Shown: in pieces, positions 1-5,470 of the stretch
Layout of the letters: every line of letters starts with the position of its first letter
How positions within the stretch are numbered: position 1 is the first letter of the stretch
Assembly: GCA_026692885.1 (NCBI GenBank)
Contig: JAPLNJ010000822.1
Location: 1-9,376 of the forward strand
Length of the DNA stretch: 9,376 nt
Direction of reading: 5' to 3'
Source of the DNA: Planctomycetota bacterium
GTDB lineage: Bacteria > Planctomycetota > Planctomycetia > Pirellulales > Pirellulaceae
Program-made: the position numbers and the translations under genes
The notes under the pieces: model-generated
Told to the model about the DNA's origin: nothing
The model's input: the letters and a program-made list of their open reading frames with translations, nothing else
Database searches by the model: none

Positions 1-13
1 GACGCCGTCCTGT

Positions 14-583
14 TCACTTGCCGTGCGCCGCCAGCCAAGCCCCCAACAGGTCGAGGGACTCCCACGGGATGGCATCCGCCAGCAGTTGACGCAGTTGTTT
101 GGCACCCAACGTCTGGAGCCTCTGCCGCAGGGACTTCGTCAGCCGTCCCCGCTTGGCCTCGAACACGACGACCGCAGCCTCGACAAGTCCGATCTTGAGC
201 CCCCGTTCTTCGCCGATCTTGAGGATGTCCTGTCCCGCTCTCGTGTCTACGAGTTCCGGCAATTCCCCGATTAACATTTTCTCGATCTCCTGCTTCGACC
301 GGTTCGGCAGACGTTGGAGCAGCCAGCTCACGAAGACATCTTCCAACGCCTCCCTGACGCCCCTTTTCAGTTTACTGTTTTTGATCGCCCGGTAGAATCC
401 CCCGGCGGTGTGTTCCAAGTCGTGTTCGCGTTCCGCCAGCAAGGGCTGGAACACGGCCACCAAGGGATGTTCGGGGACGCGTTCCGCCAGACGGCGCAGT
501 TCTTCAACAAGCACAATCGACCGCACATGGCTCGTCGACGGTTTGGTTTGAGGATCCGGAAGAAAAGGTGACAGCCGCGAAAT
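14..583 (-). pseudogene. Rpn/YhgA-like (PD-(D/E)XK) family protein, C-terminal remnant
   Basis: The frame is open from a TAG at 584-586 down to the TGA at 14-16. The first usable start is a GTG at 524-526 (170 aa), but similarity to the family seems to continue upstream of it (residues FLPDPQTKPSTSHV), so the true N-terminus is missing. Family-like segments are PEHPLVAVFQPLLA, VFVSWLLQRLPNRSKQEIE, then GELPELVDTRAGQDILKIGEERG. These resemble the C-terminal half of Rpn/YhgA-like recombination-promoting nuclease/putative transposase proteins, which are multi-copy in planctomycetes. The nuclease core normally precedes this part and is absent, so no nuclease activity is expected. No Shine-Dalgarno sequence is evident before the GTG. 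Family assignment is from memory of the pattern, not a search; a DUF4351-type relative is the main alternative. Confidence 0.6.
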
Positions 584-637
584 CTAGAGAATTCTCGCGG
601 GATGGACAACTACACTCCCGTTCGCCCACGGCCTTGA
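584..637. other. Short gap between two gene remnants
   Basis: This stretch lies between the Rpn remnant and the broken LamG/GH95-like gene. The only structure seen is a 10-bp perfect palindrome, GAGAATTCTC, at about 588-597. No gene, promoter or convincing terminator was recognised. Confidence 0.3.
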
Positions 638-2296
638 TCATGAGGTTGCGCAAAACGCTAGCAGCAGGGGGTCAGGGTGGCTGGGGCAGAGTGCAGCGAT
701 GCCCCAGAAACCGGGTACTGGGGCTTCGCTTAGGCTCAGCCGCCAGCCACTCGGACCGTTGCCAGCACGGACAGCAGTGCGCAACCTTACGATCAAGGCC
801 GGCAAGCAACCAAGCCGCCGGCCCAGTAGGGACTGGACGGGCTGTCCCAGAAGCCCTGCGGCCAGTGCTGCGTGTTGCGGCAGTGCTCGGCCTGTAGTCG
901 GGCCGCTTCCTCGCCCAACCCCAGTCGGGCGGCGCAGACCGGCGACCACTCCCAGCCGTAACTGCCCTAATTGGCCGTCGGCTGACACCGGCTGTAAGGC
1001 CGCGGGACAATCGGCTTGAGCTAGGAGTGCCATCCGCCGGGCAAATCGCGGAGCGGGCTGCGCTGGCAGGTCTTCCACAAAGCCGGCCACCTGCCCGGCG
1101 CTCACGGGCTGGGCCGACGGACGCCATTGCTCCAGATCCACGAACAACTCGGCGGGCAGTCGCCCCTCCAGGTGGATCGCGAGCACGTCGCGGTCGGCCG
1201 CGACGCGCGTGCTGGCGGTCCAGTCGCCAGCCGGGGCGCGACACGTGGTCCGCACCTCGCCCTCGTAAAGACACAGCCGCTGTTCGAATCCCGCCGCCGC
1301 AGCGACCAACGCCGGTTGTGCCCGAAGTCGGACACGACCGGAAGCGTTTTGGTGCCAGACATTGTTGGCGTGGTTCAGCTGCACGTTCAGACCGTCGGCG
1401 TTCCACACCATGCCGCACAGCCGCCCGTTGCCGACGGGCATTGCCTCGTGCTCGTGGAGCGCCGGGCTGAGGTAGACGACATCGTTGCGGGCCAATAGCC
1501 GCGACTCGTCAACCTGCAAGCCGTCGCGATAGCACTGCGATGGATGCACTTGCTCGACAGCCGGGTTCTGCGGTTCTTGTCCGGCGAAGCGTGCGGCGGC
1601 GGCCTCGTCGAGCAGGGCCAAGTCATAGAGTCGGACCTCGTCGATCCGCCCCACGAACCGGTTGCCGCCCGCCGTGTCGGCTCCAATGTGAACCGCGTTG
1701 GGGCCGCCCAGCTTGACCATCGAACCGGCGGGCTGGGTGCCGGCGAGTTTGCCGTCGAGATACAGTGCCAGTTCGCCGCCTTCGGCGTCGTACACCGCCA
1801 GCACGTGGATCCAGCGGCCGACTTCGAGCACCTTCTGGACGTGGAGCATCCCCGTCGGCGTGATCAAGCGGATGGCGTCGCCCGGATGTGTGTCCAGACA
1901 GAAGCTGTCCGACGTGGCCGGCGTGGACCGATCGACGATGCGGCCGGCGATCAGCTTGTCGGGACAGATCCAGGCCTCGATGCTCAGCCCGCGTTCAAAC
2001 ACAGGCTTGTCCGATCCGGGAATCTTGACATAGCCTTTGCCATCCAGGGCCAGCGATTGCCCGTGCCGACCCTCGGCCAACCGAAGTTCACCTACGATCT
2101 GTCCCGGCCAACGACGCTGCTGTTCCGGGACGGTCTGGCCATCGAGTTTCTCGAAACGGTATTCGGCGACCAAGCCCTGGGCCGGCGGACCGGCATCGGC
2201 CAAGAGGACGGACGCTGCCATTAGGAACTGATTTACCAACAAGGCTGCCTCAACCATACGAGGATTCTTCGTGTTACGGGTAAATCGCGGTCGCAC
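638..2296 (-). pseudogene. Secreted LamG + GH95-like protein, catalytic domain lost by internal deletion and frameshift
   Basis: The open frame encodes 552 aa. A charged N-terminus followed by a hydrophobic run and ADA (about residues 14-35) looks like a signal peptide. The start is either the GTG at 2294-2296, which supplies the positive residues, or the ATG at 2255-2257; neither has a good ribosome site. About residues 43-240 form a LamG/concanavalin-like lectin domain (LSIEAWICPDK, WIHVLAVYD, LYLDGKLAG, GRIDEVRLYDLAL). From about 272 a GH95-like N-terminal domain begins (LSPALHEHEAMPVGNGRL, then GLNVQLNHANNVWHQ) and runs to about residue 440. The protein then changes to low-quality sequence. 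In another minus frame at about 792-962 a C-terminal piece of an (alpha/alpha)6-barrel GH95-like enzyme appears: YGWEWSPVCAARLGLG, then EHCRNTQHWPQGFWDS, then SPYWAGGL. A TAG precedes that piece in its frame. Several hundred residues of barrel are therefore missing between about 962 and 980, and the enzyme cannot be active. GH95 members act mainly on fucose or galactose linkages; which applied here is unknown. Confidence 0.75.
681..724. repeat. Three interleaved copies of a 7-bp inverted motif (two alternative hairpins)
   Basis: CTGGGGC at 681-687, its reverse complement GCCCCAG at 701-707, and CTGGGGC again at 718-724. The middle copy can pair with either flank: a 7-bp stem with a 13-nt loop, or a 7-bp stem with a 10-nt loop. 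It lies in the degenerate 3' end of the GH95-like pseudogene. It could be a transcription end structure or a small repetitive palindrome. No T-run follows, so a classic intrinsic terminator is not supported. Confidence 0.5.
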
Positions 2297-2605
2297 GCTT
2301 CTCCAACGGTGCTCGAAACGTGGTCAGCCTATCCTGTTTTGCGATCTCCCGCTATCCATGGTATGTCCCGACGCTCAGGCCGTGACACCAGATCGTCGGG
2401 GGGAGAACTCGCAGGCCAACTGGAATCCCACGCGGACCTTGGCTAACATGCGGGGACGTTGTAGCTCGGAGCGTGTTCGAGCGGAATCCAAATGGAAGTG
2501 TCGAGTAAGACTACCGGAAGCCTTGGGGAGAGATGGCCTACAACCTGGTCATCGGAGCATTTGCGTGCATGGGGCTCGTGAAACCTACACCGAAGGATTA
2601 GTCCA
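2297..2605. other. Intergenic region between divergent genes
   Basis: About 310 bp separates the minus-strand LamG/GH95-like gene from the plus-strand DUF4832-type gene, so promoters for both should lie here. I found no convincing -35/-10 pair, operator or riboswitch. A 22-codon plus-strand ORF (2533-2601, beginning MAYNLVIGAF) ends just before the next gene's start and has a weak GGGGAG upstream; it may be chance. Confidence 0.35.
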
Positions 2606-3469
2606 ATGAGTCAGAGAATTGTGCCGTTGTTGACGATCTTGAGCCTGCTGTGCAGCGGGGCTGTTTTCGCTGGGGACCAGCAATCCGTCGAACAGATCAT
2701 CGTCACGCCCGAAGCAACCGACGAGATTCTGGCGAACCCCGGCATGGGCTGGGAAACGTTCCACCGCACCAGCCAGCAGGACAAGAGTCTGCCTTCGTGG
2801 ATACCGTCGACGGTGCATTACGCTCGTTGGGGTTGGGGCGAACTTGAGCCGCAGCCAAGCAAACTCAACACCGAGTTCCTCGACAAGGTGTTGCAGGAAA
2901 CGCACGACGCGGGTCAGAAGTTGGCGTTTCGGGTTATGACCTGCTCGACCAGCATCAACAACCCTTACCAGCCAAAATGGATCACCGAAGTCGGTGGCAA
3001 GGAATTGCTTGCGGACTACGACGGCCACGGCCCGTTCCCGATCCCCGACATGGATGATCCTGTCGTTCTCCAGCGCCATCTCGACTTAATCAAGCGGCTG
3101 GGTGAGCGGTATGACGGCCACGCCGACATCGACCACCTTGACCTCGGCTCCATCGGCTGGTGGGGCGAATGGCACCTGAGCGGGTCGAAGCACAAAGTAC
3201 CGACGCTTGAGAACCGCATGAAGGTGGTGGATGCCTACCTCGCCGCGTTCAAGAAGACGCCGCTGGTGATGCTGATCGGTGGGGGTGACTGTCTGAAATA
3301 TGCTTGTGACCACGGTGCTGGTTGGCGGGCTGACTGCCTGGGCGACATGGGCGGCTTCTCCAAGAATCAGCCACAGCGTCCAAGGCTTGCTGCGCCTCAG
3401 CCCCGGTTGCAGACAGCACCAGTTCGGTGCCCGGAATGGCTTCCAGTGATATCAGTCCCAGGATGCTAG
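2606..3469 (+). pseudogene. Secreted DUF4832/GH42-like barrel protein, 3'-truncated
   Basis: The ATG at 2606 follows AAGGA at 2593-2597 with 8-nt spacing. Residues 1-22 are a clear Sec signal peptide, with probable cleavage after AVFA. The mature part begins with NPGMGW (44-49), then VHYARWGWGELEPQ and a DLGSIGWWGEWH strand around 178-190. E188 of the GEW motif sits where clan-A-type beta/alpha barrels often carry an acidic catalytic residue. This pattern fits DUF4832-type proteins, which resemble GH42 and other barrel glycosidases. The substrate is unknown, and the neighbours suggest polysaccharide. Family-like sequence stops at GGFSK (K253, about position 3364). The 34 residues from there to the stop at 3469 are antisense read-through of the HPr-like gene and are not native. 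The rest of the barrel and the C-terminal domain are missing and were not found later in the window. Confidence 0.7.
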
Positions 3470-3686
3470 CAGCACTCGCCGATTGGCTCCCCTTCTGGAC
3501 AATCACTCTGGCTTGGTGTTTGCCGACCGTGTCCACGATAGCCGAGCAGGGTCGAAAATGAAGACCTCGTTCGTCGTTGACCTTCACCGTTCGGGTTGCT
3601 GTCTCCGATAGCAGTTGTCCGCCGCGAGATGCACCTGCAACGGCATGGAACGATGATTTTGCTGGGGCTTTCTGAACTGCAAGCAT
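3249..3686 (-). CDS. HPr-like phosphocarrier domain protein with N-terminal extension, extreme C-terminus replaced
   Basis: The start is the ATG at 3684-3686, chosen because AGGAGG lies at 3693-3698 with 6-nt spacing; a longer open frame to 3785 has no such site. Residues 1-28 are an extension without recognised function. Residues 31-107 match the HPr fold pattern: TRTVKVNDERGLHFRP, then ASILGLISLEAIPGTELVL, then GAEAQQALDAV. His43 corresponds to the phospho-accepting His15 of HPr and Ser74 to Ser46, and their spacing of 31 is exactly the classical one. The site reads GLHFRPC rather than the usual GLHARPA. Family sequence ends at about D107 (position 3366), a few residues short of a normal HPr. 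The remaining 38 codons to the stop at 3249 are antisense to the DUF4832-type gene. The domain may still fold. HPr proteins carry phosphate in PTS transport or in regulation; no EI, EII or HPr kinase is present here, so the role is unknown. Confidence 0.7.
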   Translation of the reverse strand: MLAVQKAPAKSSFHAVAGASRGGQLLSETATRTVKVNDERGLHFRPCSAIVDTVGKHQARVIVQKGSQSASAASILGLISLEAIPGTELVLSATGAEAQQALDAVADSWRSRPCRPGSQPANQHRGHKHISDSHPHRSASPAASS

Positions 3687-3692
3687 GTTCGT

Positions 3693-3698
3693 CCTCCT
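3693..3698 (-). promoter_or_regulatory. Ribosome binding site of the HPr-like gene
   Basis: Minus-strand AGGAGG, a full match to the Shine-Dalgarno core, lies 6 nt before the ATG at 3684-3686. It decides this start over the in-frame upstream ATG codons. Confidence 0.7.
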
Positions 3699-4078
3699 GA
3701 CGACGTGTAACAAATCCCTGGGTTGCCAAACCGGCGACATGATTTTCCCCGCTTGACGTTCGATCAAGGTGCAGCGGGAATTCACGTCGGAACCGCAAGA
3801 AACTACAACGACCCACGCTACTGCAAACGGCGTTCCACGCTAACGCAAACGGCGTTCCACGCTGGCCGTCGACATCATGGCGGGCCGCTAATCTGTTCGC
3901 CACCAATGGGATACGGTGTAGGCGGCTGGATTCCCTTCGATCGGCATCCTTTGAAAATCTTGCCAAGTCCGGTCAGCGAATCTGGGACGATTCCGCGAAC
4001 CATGATCCCCCGATTTTCGGCTGGGAAAGTCCGGTGGTTAGCCTGCCGATTTACTTCCCCATCACTGAGAACTGCACC
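3699..4078. other. Gene-poor stretch with a tandem repeat
   Basis: This is the region upstream of the HPr-like gene and of the small plus-strand ORF. Apart from the 22-bp tandem repeat at 3814-3863, no gene was recognised. One plus-strand frame stays open from before 3886 to about 4109 and ends with protein-like text (AKSGQRIWDDSANHDPP, SLPIYFPITENC). It has no start codon or family match that I can name and may be a gene relic. Confidence 0.35.
3814..3863. repeat. 22-bp tandem repeat, about 2.3 copies
   Basis: Copies at 3814-3835 and 3836-3857 agree at 20 of 22 positions, followed by a 6-base partial copy (CACGCT) to 3863. The shared core is GCAAACGGCGTTCCACGCT. The repeat lies in non-coding sequence, and the unit is not a multiple of 3. 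Confidence 0.8.
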
Positions 4079-4084
4079 AAGGAG
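4079..4084 (+). promoter_or_regulatory. Ribosome binding site of the 54-aa small ORF
   Basis: AAGGAG lies 7 nt before the ATG at 4092. It is the main evidence that this short ORF is translated. Confidence 0.5.
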
Positions 4085-4091
4085 ACAACGC

Positions 4092-4256
4092 ATGGAACGG
4101 CCACAGGATAATTGCTTACCGACGCTAAAAGCTGACGTGGATACGCTCAAACGGGAACTGGAGCAGATGTATCAGAACGTCAAAGCCACCTGTGGTGACC
4201 GTCGAGAACAGGCATCGACGGCATCCGGCGTCGGCATGGTGATCAAGGGGAAGTGA
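4092..4256 (+). CDS. Small hypothetical protein (54 aa), helical
   Basis: The ORF starts at an ATG with a good ribosome site (AAGGAG, 7-nt spacing) and encodes 54 aa. About residues 10-34 (LPTLKADVDTLKRELEQMYQ and following) have leucines and other hydrophobics spaced as in a short amphipathic helix or coiled coil. The C-terminal 20 residues are small and polar. No family is recognised. Its end overlaps the end of the convergent Ala/Tyr-rich gene by 14 bp. It could be a real small protein or the surviving start of a longer, lost gene. Confidence 0.4.
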   Translation: MERPQDNCLPTLKADVDTLKRELEQMYQNVKATCGDRREQASTASGVGMVIKGK

Positions 4257-4911
4257 CGGTTGGGCGTTCAGGCTGTTGCCCTGCTCCAACCGGCCCGTCG
4301 CTCCGTTGCGTGAACCAGGCGGGTGGTCCGTCCGGCCACAACGGACCAAGTGGGCCACTCTCGCTTGGGTCGAGTGGCGATCCCAAACTTGGCGTCTCTC
4401 CGGGATTCAAGGCACGCAGGCAGTCGTAGTCTGATCTGGCGGCGCATTTGGCGTCGTCGGCGAAATGGGCGGCAGCGCAGGCGGCTCTGCCGGCAGCACC
4501 CGTGGCGGCAGCGTAGGCGGCGGCAAGTCTGGCGGCGTAGGCGCCGGATCTCGCATGGCCGGAGAAGTAAGCTGCGGCGTAGACGGTTCTGGCGGCGTCG
4601 TCGGCAGCGTAGGCAGCTTTGGCGGCTGCGACAACGGTGTGGGCGGCTCTCGCGGCGTACGCGGCGGCATCGGCGACGGCGTAGGCGGCTCTGACAGCGT
4701 AGGCAGTAGCAATCAGCTCGCCTCGACAGTACTGCTCGCTAAGTGTCAAGGCAATCTCAATTGCCGCCAGGTGTTTCTCGTGGTGGGGGATTTCCCTCGC
4801 CAGCCCAAACAGCGGTTGCACCCGTCTTGCACACCTTACTGCATACACGACCATCGCACGCAGCGGGAGCGTCTTCAGTTCGTCAGGGGTGGGCAGTGTC
4901 GCCTCGGTCAT
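4243..4911 (-). CDS. Ala/Tyr-rich repeat protein, planctomycete hypothetical
   Basis: The start is the ATG at 4909-4911, preceded by GAGGAG at 4921-4926 (9-nt spacing), giving 222 aa. An upstream in-frame start at 4971 adds 20 residues without a ribosome site. Three parts are visible. Residues 1-66 are an ordinary-looking helical region (MTEATLPTPDELKTLPLRAM, VVYAVRCARRVQPLF). Residues 68-158 are extremely rich in Ala with regularly placed Tyr (AYAVRAAYAVADAAAYAARA and variants), almost certainly helical. Residues 159-222 are a Pro/Gly-rich tail containing SPLDPSESGPLGPLWPDG and PPAWF. I associate this N-term/Ala-repeat/GPLGPLWP architecture with planctomycete hypothetical proteins of unknown function. 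There is no signal peptide or clear membrane segment, so it is probably cytoplasmic. The repeat tract is prone to slippage and its length may vary between strains. Confidence 0.6.
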   Translation of the reverse strand: MTEATLPTPDELKTLPLRAMVVYAVRCARRVQPLFGLAREIPHHEKHLAAIEIALTLSEQYCRGELIATAYAVRAAYAVADAAAYAARAAHTVVAAAKAAYAADDAARTVYAAAYFSGHARSGAYAARLAAAYAAATGAAGRAACAAAHFADDAKCAARSDYDCLRALNPGETPSLGSPLDPSESGPLGPLWPDGPPAWFTQRSDGPVGAGQQPERPTVTSP

Positions 4912-4920
4912 GATCCTGTT

Positions 4921-4926
4921 CTCCTC
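4921..4926 (-). promoter_or_regulatory. Ribosome binding site of the Ala/Tyr-rich protein gene
   Basis: Minus-strand GAGGAG lies 9 nt before the ATG at 4909-4911. It supports this start over the in-frame start at 4971. Confidence 0.55.
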
Positions 4927-5202
4927 GTGTCCTGCCCCATTCTCGCCATGACACCAACGCAATACAACCATCGGTCGCCGGTTCAGCGATCACTCCCGCC
5001 GGCCCTTGCGCCACTCCCGAGGCGGTATCTGGTCGGCACCGTGTCCCGCGGCCCGTCGAACGGTGTTTGTCAGGATCGAGTCTGGTGGCTGAACCCGAGG
5101 CGTGGCGAAGGCTCAATCAGTTGATCCTGACGTGCAACCCAGAAACACGGATCCCTCGGCGGCGGATGCGGCAGTTGATGGTGAACACACTCGATCCGCT
5201 GC
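4927..5202. other. Upstream region of the Ala/Tyr-rich gene
   Basis: This should hold the promoter of the Ala/Tyr-rich gene. No promoter boxes, RNA structure or gene could be supported. Short open frames here have no ribosome site and no recognisable protein character. Confidence 0.3.
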
Positions 5203-5376
5203 TCATGTGTCTTCGTCGCCGTCGACAAGGTCGGTGTAGCAGAAACGACACCGCTGGGCTGCCATGCTACTCGCTGCCTGACCGCGTTTGGGGCATTTCT
5301 TTGCCACTCTGACCTCGGTCTCGCCAAATTCGTCAACCTGCCATGCGGACAAAGGATACGAGAACTGCCAGCAAAT
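5203..5376 (-). pseudogene. Zinc-ribbon-like relic lacking a start codon, one Cys replaced by Arg
   Basis: An open frame of 57 residues lies between a TAG (5377-5379) and a TGA (5203-5205). It reads like real protein: AWQVDEFGETEVRV, then KKCPKRGQAASSM, then AAQRCRFCYTDL and an acidic tail. The layout C28-x2-R31 ... C43-x2-C46 is a zinc ribbon in which one knuckle cysteine is Arg; TGC to CGC is a single transition. No ATG or GTG precedes the domain, only a TTG at residue 9 without a ribosome site. It is most likely a 5'-truncated, decaying copy of a small zinc-ribbon protein. A functional TTG-started protein is less likely. Function unknown. Confidence 0.45.
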
Positions 5377-5470
5377 CTAGTTCGCCCAGCATGACCCTCT
5401 GTACGCGGATCTACTGGAGTGGCCAACCTCATGGCGTTTCACCTGCTCCGTTGCCCATCGCTGCGGTGCT
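5377..5470. other. Gap downstream of the GH123-like gene
   Basis: No stem followed by a T-run is seen after the GH123-like stop codon on the minus strand, so no intrinsic terminator can be assigned. Confidence 0.25.

Noticed and set aside
2533..2601. 22-codon ORF (MAYNLVIGAF...) just upstream of the DUF4832-type gene, possible leader peptide
   Set aside because: No codon bias for an attenuator, no alternative stem-loops, and only a weak ribosome site. Chance is likely.
3814..3863. Possible CRISPR fragment
   Set aside because: The repeats are directly adjacent with no spacer, so it is a plain tandem repeat.
3886..4109. Start-less plus-strand frame with protein-like text (AKSGQRIWDDSANHDPP)
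   Set aside because: No start codon, ribosome site or family recognised, and it overlaps the better supported small ORF. It is kept only as a possible relic.
4465..5124. A Gly/Ser-rich plus-strand frame resembling a glycine-rich protein
   Set aside because: It is the complement of the Ala/Tyr repeat codons (GCC/GCG read as GGC/CGC). It has no ribosome site, and the quality ends where the repeat ends.
5067..5312. 81-aa plus-strand frame (VAEPEAWRRLNQLIL) that could suggest a transposase fragment
   Set aside because: No transposase motif, no ribosome site and no inverted repeats nearby. The zinc-ribbon frame on the other strand is more protein-like.
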